DNA from: Thalassovita litoralis
Lineage (GTDB): Bacteria > Pseudomonadota > Alphaproteobacteria > Rhodobacterales > Rhodobacteraceae
Reading direction: 5' to 3'
Assembly: GCF_900182725.1 (NCBI RefSeq)
Contig: NZ_FXTO01000017.1
Location: 1 to 64,000 of the forward strand
Length of the DNA stretch: 64,000 nt
Shown here: in pieces, positions 44,122 through 53,348 of the stretch
Layout of the letters: each line of letters begins with the position of its first letter
Position numbering within the stretch: position 1 is the stretch's first letter
Translations under genes and position numbers: made by a program
Notes under the pieces: model-generated
Database searches by the model: none
Told to the model about the DNA's origin: nothing
What the model saw: only the letters and a program-made list of their open reading frames with translations

Positions 44122-44849
44122 AAATTGGTATCCTTGGAACCGGCACAATCACCAGCGCCGTCGTGCGTGGCATTGCGCAGGATGACCACCAGATCACCGT
44201 ATCCAACCGCAGCGCAAACAGGGCGCGGGCGCTGTCAGAAACCTTTGCCAATGTGCTGATCGCGGATAATCAGGGCGTTCTGGACCAAAGCGATGTGGTG
44301 ATCGTGGGGCTGATGGCCGATGTGGGGCGCACGGTTCTGCCTGACCTGACGTTCCGCCCGGATCAACAGGTGATTTCCGTGATGGCCGGTGTCCCGCTGG
44401 ACGAGGTCGCCACGCTGGTCGCCCCCGCGCAGGGGGCTGCCGTGATGATGCCCTTTCCCGGTATCGCGCAGGGCGGCAGCCCGCTGATGATGCAGGGCGA
44501 TGCCGATCTTGTGGGCCGATTGTTTGGCGACCGCAATACCCTGTATCCGCTGAAAAACGCCGAAGAACTGTCGGCCTATCTATGTGCGCAGGCCGTGCTG
44601 TCGCCCGTGGCGCGAATGGTGGACGATGCCGCGCAATGGCTGGCGGACCGGGTAGACGATCCCGCACAGGGCGAAGCGTTCCTGCGTGTTCTTGTGACCT
44701 CCAGCCTGCACAACACCCCGGCGATTGAACTGATTTCCGCACTGAACACCGAAGGCGGCTATAACCAGCGCCTGCGTCAGCATATGGAAACCGCAGGGAC
44801 AGGCGCGGCCCTGACCGAAGGCCTGAACACGCTGGAGCGTGACGCGTGA
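44118..44849 (+). CDS. Pyrroline-5-carboxylate reductase-like NAD(P)-binding protein
   Basis: 243 residues. The Rossmann motif [19 protein letters not shown] is at the N-terminus, followed by [18 protein letters not shown] and the [12 protein letters not shown] segment, which corresponds to the R-x-M-P-N region of ProC. The C-terminal helical domain is present but divergent from true ProC. An imine reduction in the breakdown of the proline-related substrate is the likely role, inferred from context. The start ATG overlaps the previous TGA, and its stop overlaps the GTG of the next gene. Confidence 0.82.
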   Translation: MKIGILGTGTITSAVVRGIAQDDHQITVSNRSANRARALSETFANVLIADNQGVLDQSDVVIVGLMADVGRTVLPDLTFRPDQQVISVMAGVPLDEVATLVAPAQGAAVMMPFPGIAQGGSPLMMQGDADLVGRLFGDRNTLYPLKNAEELSAYLCAQAVLSPVARMVDDAAQWLADRVDDPAQGEAFLRVLVTSSLHNTPAIELISALNTEGGYNQRLRQHMETAGTGAALTEGLNTLERDA

Positions 44850-46825
44850 GCCTGCCGCATGTCTTTGCCCCGCTGCAATTGCGGCACAAGACGCTGAAAA
44901 ACCGGATCGTGTTCGGGGCGCATACGGCGAATATGGCGCAGGATGGGCTGCCGGGCGATCAGCATCTTGGTTATTATCTGGAACGCGCCCGTGGCGGGGC
45001 GGCGATGATCACGGTGGAACCCATGCCCGTGCATCCCGCCGCCGTGCTGACGCGTGGCAATTTCCGGGTGGGGTCTGATGACGTGATCCCCGGCTTTCGC
45101 CGCATCACGGATGCCTGCCATGCCCATGACACGGTGATGATCCAACAGCTTTACCACGTTGGTGCGCATGGTGATTGGGACAATAGCTGGCACGCGCCCT
45201 GGTCGCCCTCGGGCGGGCCAAGCTACCATGACAATGACGGCAGCCACCCGATGACCGCGGCCCAGATCGAGGAAACCATTCAATCCTTTGTGGATGCCGC
45301 GATCCGCTGCCAGAAAGCGGGCTTTGACGGGGTCGAGGTCTGGGCTGCCTACAACTGTTTGCTGGATCAGTTCTGGTCGCCCTTTTCCAATCAGCGCAGC
45401 GATGACTGGGGCGGAAGCCTTGAAAACCGCACCCGTTTTTCGCGCGAGGTTTTGCGCCGTATCCGCGCCGCCTGTGGCGATGATTTCATCATCGGCCTGT
45501 CCGTGTCCGACGATCAGGACACCGGCGTTTTCCCCACGCAGGACGAATTACTGACCATCCTGCGCCTGCATGATGATGCGGGTTTGATGGATTACATCAC
45601 CGTCGGCGCAGGCAGCTATGTGGATTTTCAAAAGATCATCCCCAGCTTTCAATACCCCGAAAACCTGACCGCCGATCTGACCGAGCGCCTGAAGGCCGCC
45701 AGCCTGTCTGCCGTCATTATTTCCGAGGCCGGCATTCGCACTCCCGAAAATGCCAATATCCTGCTGGGGGCCGGACAGGCCGATCTGGTGTCCATCGTGC
45801 GCGGGCAGATTGCGGACCCTTATTTGGTATCCAAGGCCGAACAGGACCGGACCGACGACATTCGCGGTTGTCTAAGCTGCAATCAACAATGCTGGGGCCG
45901 TCGCGGGCGGGATTACCACATTTCCTGCCTGATCAACCCGTCTGTTGGGCATGAATATCTGTGGGGCGGCGATACGTTCACCCAAACGGAACACCCCAAA
46001 TCCGTCCTGATCGTCGGCGCGGGGCCTGCCGGGCTGGAATGTGCGCGGGTGGCGGCGGAACGCGGCCATCGCGTGACATTGGCCGAGGCCGCCCCCGATC
46101 CGGGTGGGCAATTCCGGTTGGCCGGGCTGCAACCCCGGCGCGGACAGATCACCGACCTGATCGCGTGGTATAGCCGCCAGTTGGAAAAACTGGGCGTCGA
46201 TCTGCGGTTCAACACCTATCTGGAAGCAGACGAGATTGCCGCCATCGGTGCCGATACTGTGGTTCTGGCCACTGGCGCCCTGCCTGCGGAAACCGGGTTC
46301 CAAAAGACCCTGCCCCATGTTCCCGAATTGCCGGGAATAAACCGGGGCAATGTCTGGTCTGTGCATGACGTGATGGAGCGCACGGCGCGATTGGGTCAAC
46401 ACGTTCTGTTGCTGGACGAAGGCGGACATTGGCGCGGGGTCGGCACCGCCTGGCATCTGGCACAGGCCGGGCATCAGGTGACGGTGCTGACGCCCGACGC
46501 GATGGTAGGCCGCGATCTGGCCCGCATGGCGTCCGATTTCGGGGCACGGCAGGCCTTGGCGCGGTTGGGGGTGCGGTTCGTCTGCGAAAGCGCGATTACC
46601 GAATGGACCGGCACCGGCGCGGATTGCGTATCCCTGCTGACGCAAGAGCCATTCCAGATCACCGCCGATGCGCTGGTGCTGTCCACCACACCGCGGGCGG
46701 ATCATTCCCTGCCGGATGCGCTGCATGATATGGGGATGGTCCCGCTGTTGATCGGGGATGCACAAGCCCCCAGATCAGCCGCCGCCGCCATATATGAGGG
46801 GCGAAAACTGGGACTGTCGCTTTGA
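44846..46825 (+). CDS. Second TMADH-like flavoprotein oxidoreductase
   Basis: 659 residues, same two-part architecture as the protein at 41058: FMN barrel (VFAPLQLRHKTLKNRIVFGAH) and a C-terminal flavin/NAD domain ([23 protein letters not shown]). All four iron-sulfur cysteines are present here (CLSCNQQC...HISC), unlike in the neighbour. The two paralogues may demethylate successive or different N-methyl compounds. GTG start inside the TGA of the previous gene (GTGA). The start [12 protein letters not shown] is consistent with the family. Confidence 0.87.
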   Translation: MSLPHVFAPLQLRHKTLKNRIVFGAHTANMAQDGLPGDQHLGYYLERARGGAAMITVEPMPVHPAAVLTRGNFRVGSDDVIPGFRRITDACHAHDTVMIQQLYHVGAHGDWDNSWHAPWSPSGGPSYHDNDGSHPMTAAQIEETIQSFVDAAIRCQKAGFDGVEVWAAYNCLLDQFWSPFSNQRSDDWGGSLENRTRFSREVLRRIRAACGDDFIIGLSVSDDQDTGVFPTQDELLTILRLHDDAGLMDYITVGAGSYVDFQKIIPSFQYPENLTADLTERLKAASLSAVIISEAGIRTPENANILLGAGQADLVSIVRGQIADPYLVSKAEQDRTDDIRGCLSCNQQCWGRRGRDYHISCLINPSVGHEYLWGGDTFTQTEHPKSVLIVGAGPAGLECARVAAERGHRVTLAEAAPDPGGQFRLAGLQPRRGQITDLIAWYSRQLEKLGVDLRFNTYLEADEIAAIGADTVVLATGALPAETGFQKTLPHVPELPGINRGNVWSVHDVMERTARLGQHVLLLDEGGHWRGVGTAWHLAQAGHQVTVLTPDAMVGRDLARMASDFGARQALARLGVRFVCESAITEWTGTGADCVSLLTQEPFQITADALVLSTTPRADHSLPDALHDMGMVPLLIGDAQAPRSAAAAIYEGRKLGLSL

Positions 46826-46827
46826 TC

Positions 46828-46860
46828 AAAACCCCCGGCCCTGATATGGGCCGGGGGTTT
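46828..46860. terminator. Bidirectional terminator
   Basis: AAAACCCCCGGCCC, loop TGATAT, GGGCCGGGGGTTT lies between the convergent flavoprotein and reductase genes. Confidence 0.9.
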
Positions 46861-46864
46861 CGCA

Positions 46865-47938
46865 TTACAATTCGACCTCGACCCGGCCAATCGGGTTGGA
46901 ACAGCAGGCCAGAATATAGCCGTCTTCGATCTCTTCCTCGGTGATGCCGCCGTTGTGGACCATCACCACCTCGCCGGATAGTTTGCGCACCTTACAGGTG
47001 CCACACAGGCCAAAGGTACAGCCCGACGGGATCGGCAAATGCTGCGCCCGTGCCATTTGCAGCACCGTATCGGTTTCACGGCACACGACCGATTTCCCGG
47101 ACTTGGCAAAGACGATTTCCGCCTTGGCGTCATCCTCGGGAACCACGTCGTCAAACTCGGTCATTTCGGCCTGCGTTTCCGCCGGGGCCGCAAAGGATTC
47201 CTGATGATAGCGGTCCATGTCAAAGCCCAGCGAGTTCAGGATTTCCCGCACGGCTGTCATGAAGCCTTCGGGACCGCAGCAATAAACGTCACGTTCCAGA
47301 TAATCGTTGCACATCAGGCCCAGCATGAGCTGATTCAACTGCCCGCGATAGCCCGTCCAGACCTCGTAAGGATCGGAATCTTCGACCACGAAATGCAGCT
47401 TCAGCCCCGATGCCCGCCCGGCCATGAATTCCAGCTTGCGGCGGAAAATCAGGTCCAGCGGACGCTTGGCGCATTGGACAAAGCAAATATCCGGCGATTC
47501 CCCACGTTCAAACAGGGTGGACGCCATCGACATCATCGGCGTTACGCCGGACCCTGCGGAAATGAACAGGTACTTGCCTTCGGGCCGGGGCGGCAGATGG
47601 AACAGCCCAGCCGGACCATAGGCGCGTATCTGCATTCCCGGCGTCAAATGGTCCAGCATCCAGCGCGTTCCCACCGAACCGGGCTGTGCCTTTACCGTGA
47701 CCGTCAGATAGGCATTCGTCACCGGCGAGGATGAAATCGTATAGGTCCGCTGCACATTGCCGCCCGGCACCGGCAGGTCCAGCGTGATGAATTGCCCCGC
47801 CTTATAGACAAAGGTTCCCCCCGATGGCGGACGGAAGGCAAAGGTTTTGACATCCGGTGCCTCGGGCAGGACGGCCACGCATTCCAATGGCTCTGCGTCG
47901 GTCCAGACCGGGGTGGTTGCGGTTGGCATTGGGATCAT
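46865..47938 (-). CDS. Reductase component of a Rieske N-demethylase
   Basis: 357 residues. Order: FAD domain (RTYTISSSPV, about 64-73), NAD domain (GKYLFISAGSGVTPMMSMAS; YCCGPEGFM), and a C-terminal plant-type [2Fe-2S] ferredoxin domain (PSGCTFGLCGTCKVRK...ACC). It transfers electrons from NAD(P)H to the Rieske oxygenase encoded 3 bases upstream. The same pairing is found in GbcAB, stachydrine and carnitine demethylases. GGAG lies seven bases before the ATG at 47938, inside the end of the oxygenase gene. Confidence 0.92.
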   Translation of the reverse strand: MIPMPTATTPVWTDAEPLECVAVLPEAPDVKTFAFRPPSGGTFVYKAGQFITLDLPVPGGNVQRTYTISSSPVTNAYLTVTVKAQPGSVGTRWMLDHLTPGMQIRAYGPAGLFHLPPRPEGKYLFISAGSGVTPMMSMASTLFERGESPDICFVQCAKRPLDLIFRRKLEFMAGRASGLKLHFVVEDSDPYEVWTGYRGQLNQLMLGLMCNDYLERDVYCCGPEGFMTAVREILNSLGFDMDRYHQESFAAPAETQAEMTEFDDVVPEDDAKAEIVFAKSGKSVVCRETDTVLQMARAQHLPIPSGCTFGLCGTCKVRKLSGEVVMVHNGGITEEEIEDGYILACCSNPIGRVEVEL

Positions 47939-47941
47939 GGG

Positions 47942-49168
47942 TTACTCCGCCGCCATTGGGGTGGTCAGGTGCTTGGCGAAAGCGTTGCAATACCAATCCA
48001 CGAACTGATTTACGCCACCCTCTTGCACTTGGCTGTAGGGGCCGGGGATGTAACCGGGCGACGCCACGCCTTTTTGGTTTTCCTCGACGATCTGACGGTC
48101 TTCGTTGTTGGTGGCAATCCAAACCTCGGTCAGGCGGGTCAGGTCGTAATCCACGCCTTCCTGTGCATCCTTGTGAACCAGCCACGTCGTTGTCACCTCG
48201 GTTTCGGTGGGGCTGATCGGCAGCACGCGGAAGGTCAGCACCTGATCGGACAGGAAATGGTTCCACGTGTTCGGGTAATGGAAATACAGGCACGATCCGG
48301 CATCGGCAAACGGCACCGTCCCGATCCGTTTCGCCACGGCCGCCTTGCCATCCATCGTATAGCTGACCGCATCGCCCAGAAACGGAATGCGGACAAAACG
48401 CCATTGTTCGGATGGGTCAATCAGATACCGCGCGGGCAGGCCTGCGGCCTCGCACCGTTCGACATGGGCCAGACCCGCGTTCGAGGTGGTGGAATCATCC
48501 GCCCCCACAAGGTTCGGATCGTCCGGGAACGTCACGCACAGCGACGGGTGGTTGGACCCGCAGTGGTAACATTCGCGATTGTTTTCCAGCACCAGCTTCC
48601 AATTCGCCTGCTCGACGATCGTGGATTGATGCGCGACCTTCAGATTGGGCAGGTCATGCGGGGCCAGATAGCGTGCCGCCGCCTGTTCCAATGCAGCCGT
48701 ATCCGGCGCGGTTTCAGCAAGGCAGATAAAGATCATGCCGGAAATTTCCCGGCAATGCACCGCACCCAGCCCGTGATCCGCCGGATTGAAATCGGCCCCC
48801 ATTTCCCGCGCCCACAACAGCCGACCGTCCAGATCATAGGTCCACTGGTGGTAGGGACAAACCAATTTGGCCGAAGCCCCCTTGCGCGCCGCACAGATTC
48901 GGCTGCCCCGGTGGCGACAGGAATTGTGGAACGCCCGCGCAATGCCGTCGGCCCCGCGCACGACGATCACCGACGCGGCCCCAATCGTGACGGTCACATA
49001 ATTGCCGGTCTTGGGCAGCTCCGGCCCCGCTGCGGCAAAGATCCATTCGCGTGACCAAAGCGCCTCGATCTCTTGCTGATAAAGGCCGGGATCGGTGTAG
49101 CACTGCTGCGGCAGCGAATGCCACGGGCGGCGGGATTGCAGGATCGACAACGGATCTGAAACTGTCAT
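47942..49168 (-). CDS. Rieske non-haem iron oxygenase, probable proline betaine demethylase
   Basis: 408 residues. The Rieske cluster ligands are C84-x-H86 and C104-x2-H107 (CRHRGSR...CPYHQW). The mononuclear iron site has H202 and H207 in NNRECYHCGSNHP plus a later acidic residue. The family oxidatively removes N-methyl groups from quaternary amines, releasing formaldehyde: stachydrine (Stc2), glycine betaine (GbcA) or carnitine. The neighbourhood with proline-racemase-like and P5C-reductase-like genes favours proline betaine or hydroxyproline betaine, which is an inference. The start at 49168 is preferred to a longer frame overlapping the LysR promoter. Confidence 0.88.
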   Translation of the reverse strand: MTVSDPLSILQSRRPWHSLPQQCYTDPGLYQQEIEALWSREWIFAAAGPELPKTGNYVTVTIGAASVIVVRGADGIARAFHNSCRHRGSRICAARKGASAKLVCPYHQWTYDLDGRLLWAREMGADFNPADHGLGAVHCREISGMIFICLAETAPDTAALEQAAARYLAPHDLPNLKVAHQSTIVEQANWKLVLENNRECYHCGSNHPSLCVTFPDDPNLVGADDSTTSNAGLAHVERCEAAGLPARYLIDPSEQWRFVRIPFLGDAVSYTMDGKAAVAKRIGTVPFADAGSCLYFHYPNTWNHFLSDQVLTFRVLPISPTETEVTTTWLVHKDAQEGVDYDLTRLTEVWIATNNEDRQIVEENQKGVASPGYIPGPYSQVQEGGVNQFVDWYCNAFAKHLTTPMAAE

Positions 49169-49283
49169 GGGGCTTATCCTGTAACAGAAAGGGAAATGAA
49201 CATGACCGGGAACCACCCCGGCGCGATTGCCTTCGATTAAGAAAGATTGACATTCTGGCGCAATCGCAAAAAAAATGTCTTTG

Positions 49284-49300
49284 CATTAACTGAATTAATG
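49284..49300. promoter_or_regulatory. Candidate LysR-type operator
   Basis: CATTAA-CTGAA-TTAATG, a perfect dyad that contains the T-N11-A pattern of LysR sites. It lies 24 bases before the lysR-type gene and about 115 bases before the divergent oxygenase gene. Confidence 0.6.
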
Positions 49301-49324
49301 TCAAATTGCTGGAACATCGCCCCC

Positions 49325-50218
49325 ATGTCGCTTCACAAACGCAATCTGCCGTCTTTGACATCTTTGGCCAGTTTTGAATCTGCGGCGCGGCATCAAAGCT
49401 TCAAATTGGCCGCGCATGACCTGAATGTTACCCCCGCAGCCATCAGCCATCAGGTCAAATCCTTGGAATCAGAGATGAATATCGCGCTATTCACGCGCCA
49501 TCACCGGGGGGTCGAACTGACAGAGCCGGGCGCGTTGCTGTTTGTCGCCATTCAACGCGGCTTTGATCACATCGCCGAAGCGGTGTCACAGCTTCGCCTG
49601 CGCAGCGACCAAGAAGCGGTAACGATCGAAGCAACCACCGCCATGTCCTCTTTCTGGCTGACACCAAGGTTGAGTAAATTTTGGGCGAAACATGTCGATA
49701 TCCCGGTTGCCCAGAACGTCACGGATCAGCCCGGCACATCGGCCCCCAGCGATTTGCATATCTTTTACGGCGACCCAGACATCGCCCAAGGGGATTGCCA
49801 AATCCTGTTTCGGGATCGGATCACCGTTTTGGCCGCCCCCGGTTTCGCGGACCGTCACGGCGTTACAACGCTGGATGATCTGCACCGATGCCCCGTCATT
49901 CACCAAACCGCATCAGACAAACGCTGGACCGGCTGGCAAAGCTTTTGCGAGGAACTGGGACACGATGGCAGCGTCGGCTTTGGGCATTACGTCAACAACT
50001 ACATGATCGCGCTTCAGGCCGCACAGGATGGTATGGGCGCGGTGCTGGGGTGGGAAACCCTGACCCAGCATCTAATTCAGGACGGCAGGCTTGTGCAAAT
50101 GCTGCCCGAAAAGATTGACGCACCACATGCGTTTTATATTTCCACCCGCAAACACGCCCCGGCGGCGGCGCTGACGCTGCGCAACTGGCTGGTGAAATCC
50201 GTCCCGCCACAGGGCTAA
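49325..50218 (+). CDS. LysR-family regulator (GcvA-like)
   Basis: 297 residues. The N-terminal HTH reads LPSLTSLASFESAARHQSFKLAAHDLNVTPAAISHQVKSLE, the GcvA-type pattern. The effector domain (about 95-297) contains an odd short first lobe and the FFG-like LFRDRITVLAAPGFA. It is divergent from the Rieske oxygenase gene and probably activates it in response to the betaine or a breakdown product. The frame is open for 26 more codons upstream, but the operator-like dyad lies there, so 49325 is preferred. Confidence 0.92.
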   Translation: MSLHKRNLPSLTSLASFESAARHQSFKLAAHDLNVTPAAISHQVKSLESEMNIALFTRHHRGVELTEPGALLFVAIQRGFDHIAEAVSQLRLRSDQEAVTIEATTAMSSFWLTPRLSKFWAKHVDIPVAQNVTDQPGTSAPSDLHIFYGDPDIAQGDCQILFRDRITVLAAPGFADRHGVTTLDDLHRCPVIHQTASDKRWTGWQSFCEELGHDGSVGFGHYVNNYMIALQAAQDGMGAVLGWETLTQHLIQDGRLVQMLPEKIDAPHAFYISTRKHAPAAALTLRNWLVKSVPPQG

Positions 50219-50243
50219 ATCCCAGGCGCCCCCACGAAATAGG

Positions 50244-50270
50244 CCGCCAAGATCACTTGGCGGTCTTTTC
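50244..50270 (+). terminator. Terminator of the lysR-type gene
   Basis: CCGCCAAG, loop ATCA, CTTGGCGG, then TCTTTTCTTT. It overlaps the last codons of the convergent RND pump gene (stop at 50253-50255). Confidence 0.8.
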
Positions 50271-53200
50271 TTTGCCCGCCAATCCCAGATCGGACAGGAT
50301 CACATATAGCGCAGGCAGCACCAGCAGCACCAAAACGGTCGAGGTCAGCAACCCGAACACCACCGAAATCACCAGCGGTTTCAACGTCTGCGATTGGGTG
50401 GACGTTTCCGCCAACAGCGGGGCCATGCCCAAAATCGTGGTCGAGACGGATACGAAAATCGGGCGGAACCGCGCCCGCACGGCGGCCCCGGCGGCGCGGG
50501 CAACCTGCGCCCCCTCGCCGAGCTGGCGGCGGATCACCTCGACCAGCAGGATGGCGTTATTCACCACGATCCCGGCCAGTGACGCCGCCCCCACCAGTGA
50601 CGGCATGGAAATGTTATAGCCCATCAGCACATGGCCCCAGATCACCCCCAAAAATGCCAGCGGGATCGTGATCATGACGATCACAGGCTGAACATAGCTG
50701 CGGAATTGGAACGACAGGATCAAATACACCCCGACGATCCCGATCAGGAACCCACGCAGAATAGACCCGACCGTTTCCGCCGAATTGGCCGCCTGCCCGG
50801 CAATTTCAAAACTCAGCCCCGGCGTTTGCGCCACAAGCAATGGCAGGAACCCGTCGCGCATCCGCGCGGTGATGGCATCGGCATTGCCAAACCGCCCGTC
50901 CACATCCGCCTGCACCGTCAACGTCCGCAGCCCGTTGCGGCGGGTGATGGTGGCCCAGCCACGGGCCTCGTGGATTTCAACGACCGTATCCAGCGGCACG
51001 GCTGTGCCATCGGGCAAGGTGATCGTGAAATCCGCCAGATCGGCGCGGGCATCCCGGTCCGAGGCGGCAAGCTGTACCAGAATTTCAAACGGCAAATCCC
51101 CCTGCCGCACATCAGCCAGTTGCGTTCCCAGATAGGCCGCACGCAACTGCCCCGCGACAGTGGCCGCCGTCAACCCCAAGGTCCGCGCCCCCGGTGCCAG
51201 TTGCAATTGCAGTTCGGGCTTGCCCGGTCGCAGGTCCAGCATGGCGTTGCGCACACCGACATAGCGCTGCACCTCGGCCAACGTGGAGCGGCCAGCGGTT
51301 TCCAGAACCGACAGATCGGGATGCGACAGGCGCAATTCCACCGCGATCCCCTGCGGCCCCATCCCCGGTTCCGTCAGGATCAGCGACGACACGCCGGGCA
51401 ACGGCCCGATTTCCTGACGCCACGCGCTGATCAGTTCATCCAGCGTTGTCCCCCTGATTTCCGCCGACAACAGATCGGTGGACACGGTTGCCACATGCGG
51501 CCCGGTTTCCCCCGCCGACAGGTTGCGCCCCATTTTAGTGATGGTCCGCTGCACCAAAGGTTGCCCGTCCGGCTGATCCGGGGTCAGCGCCGCGTTCACC
51601 CGCGCCAAGGCCGCTTCGACCTGCGCCACGGCGGCTTCGGTTCGCGCCAGCGGCGTTCCAGCGGGCAGCATCAAGCGGGCCTCTAGCACATCGCCATCAA
51701 TTTCGGGCATGGCATCGCGTTTCACCACCCCGCCGCGCAATGCGCCCACGGTGGCAATCAGCGCCCCAATGGCCAGCCCCAGCACCAGCCAGCGCAGGCG
51801 GATTGCGGTATCGGCCAGACGCCCGATCCCACGTTCGCGCATAGCGTCGAACGCCGCATCAAATGCCACCCGAAACCGCGACGGCGCGCCCGTCATTTTA
51901 TGCAACCCGTCTTTCAGGTGGTGCGGCAGGATCAAAAAGGCCTCGACCAGACTGGCAGCCAACGCAGCCAGCAATACCAGCGGCAGTACCTCCAGCACCG
52001 CACCCAGATCCCCGGACAGGAAAGACAGCGGCAAAAACACCGAAACCGTGGTCAGAAACGACGACAACACGCCGGGCGCAACCGCCATAACCCCGGCTGT
52101 GACGCTTTCCAGACTGATCCCATTTCCCGCGTGAACGGCGATTGAATCTGACAGCACGATGGAATCGTCCATCACGATCCCGATCGCCATCAGCAACGCC
52201 ACCAGCGTGATCATGTTCAGGCTCAGCCCCGTTAAGGACATCCACACGAACGCCCCCAGAAACGCCACCGGCAGCCCCATCGCCGCCCAGATCGCATAAC
52301 CGGGGCGGAAAAACAGGCTCATCACGATGACAACCAGCACCAGCCCCATGACGCCGTTTTTCACCAGCATCGCCAGCCGGTCCCGAATGATCGAGGTCAC
52401 ATCCTGCACCACCTCGACCCGCAGGGTATCGGGTAAGCGAGTATTTTCAGTCGTGACTAGGCCCTGCACACTGTCCAAGGCCCGCAGGGCGTCGGCCTCC
52501 AGCGGTTTATGAATATCCAACAGGATCGCGGGGCGGCCATTGATCAAGGCCCGGTCCTCGGCCGGTTCAAAGGTTTCAGTGATCCGCGCCATTTCTGCTA
52601 GACGCAAAACCGCGCCATCCGCCAGCGTCAGGACCGGCAAAGCCCCCAAGGTTTCGATTGCACGGGCTTCGGCGGTAAAGCGCAGGGTCAGATCGCTGGC
52701 CGGGGTTTCGATCCGTCCCGCAGGCAAATCAAGGCTTTGCGCCCCGATGATCTGCGCCAGCCCTTCGGCCGTCAGCCCATGCTGCGCCAAAACCGCACGA
52801 TCCGGCAGCACCGAAAGCGTCCGCACGCCCACGCCCGATGGCAGCACCTTGGCCACATCCGGCAGGGCAGACAGCCGATCCGCCAATCCATCCGCGTACA
52901 GGTCCAACTGTTCCAGCGGCACATCGCCATGAATGGCAACCGATGTCACCAAATCCGTCCGGTGCAATTCGCGCACGATTGCGGGATCGGCACGGGCTGG
53001 AAAGGTGTCAATCGCGGATACCTCGGTGCGCAGGCTGTTGACAAAACGCAGTGCATCGCCCGCCGGTTCCATCGTCGCCACCGCCCGCACCATATTATCC
53101 CGCGCAACACAGTTCAGCGTCTCAAGGTTTTCCACCCCCTGCACCGCATCCCACAACGGGGCGCAAATGGCGGTTTCCACATCCCCCGCCGCAGCCCCGC

Positions 53201-53348
53201 GATAGGGAACGGTGATTTCCGCCTCGACCGGGCGAAAATCGGGAAAGGTTTCACGCAACAATGTGGGCGCGGCAAACGTCCCCGCCGCGATAAACACCAG
53301 CAGCAACAGGTTGGCCGCAGTCGGATGGCCCGTAAACCAGCGGATCAT
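50253..53348 (-). CDS. RND-family efflux pump inner-membrane protein
   Basis: 1031 residues, the usual RND length, with two blocks of membrane helices and two large periplasmic loops. The proton-relay motif in the fourth helix is GIVMDDSIVLSDS, corresponding to the Asp-Asp pair of AcrB. The N-terminus (MIRWFTGHPTAANLLLLVFIAAGTFA) and the loop VPYRGAAAGDVETAICAPLWDAVQGVENLETLNC place it in the hydrophobe/amphiphile exporter branch, closer to uncharacterised environmental pumps than to AcrB. It is coupled by a 4-base overlap to the adaptor gene. No outer-membrane channel gene is adjacent. Confidence 0.93.
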   Translation of the reverse strand: MIRWFTGHPTAANLLLLVFIAAGTFAAPTLLRETFPDFRPVEAEITVPYRGAAAGDVETAICAPLWDAVQGVENLETLNCVARDNMVRAVATMEPAGDALRFVNSLRTEVSAIDTFPARADPAIVRELHRTDLVTSVAIHGDVPLEQLDLYADGLADRLSALPDVAKVLPSGVGVRTLSVLPDRAVLAQHGLTAEGLAQIIGAQSLDLPAGRIETPASDLTLRFTAEARAIETLGALPVLTLADGAVLRLAEMARITETFEPAEDRALINGRPAILLDIHKPLEADALRALDSVQGLVTTENTRLPDTLRVEVVQDVTSIIRDRLAMLVKNGVMGLVLVVIVMSLFFRPGYAIWAAMGLPVAFLGAFVWMSLTGLSLNMITLVALLMAIGIVMDDSIVLSDSIAVHAGNGISLESVTAGVMAVAPGVLSSFLTTVSVFLPLSFLSGDLGAVLEVLPLVLLAALAASLVEAFLILPHHLKDGLHKMTGAPSRFRVAFDAAFDAMRERGIGRLADTAIRLRWLVLGLAIGALIATVGALRGGVVKRDAMPEIDGDVLEARLMLPAGTPLARTEAAVAQVEAALARVNAALTPDQPDGQPLVQRTITKMGRNLSAGETGPHVATVSTDLLSAEIRGTTLDELISAWRQEIGPLPGVSSLILTEPGMGPQGIAVELRLSHPDLSVLETAGRSTLAEVQRYVGVRNAMLDLRPGKPELQLQLAPGARTLGLTAATVAGQLRAAYLGTQLADVRQGDLPFEILVQLAASDRDARADLADFTITLPDGTAVPLDTVVEIHEARGWATITRRNGLRTLTVQADVDGRFGNADAITARMRDGFLPLLVAQTPGLSFEIAGQAANSAETVGSILRGFLIGIVGVYLILSFQFRSYVQPVIVMITIPLAFLGVIWGHVLMGYNISMPSLVGAASLAGIVVNNAILLVEVIRRQLGEGAQVARAAGAAVRARFRPIFVSVSTTILGMAPLLAETSTQSQTLKPLVISVVFGLLTSTVLVLLVLPALYVILSDLGLAGKEKTAK

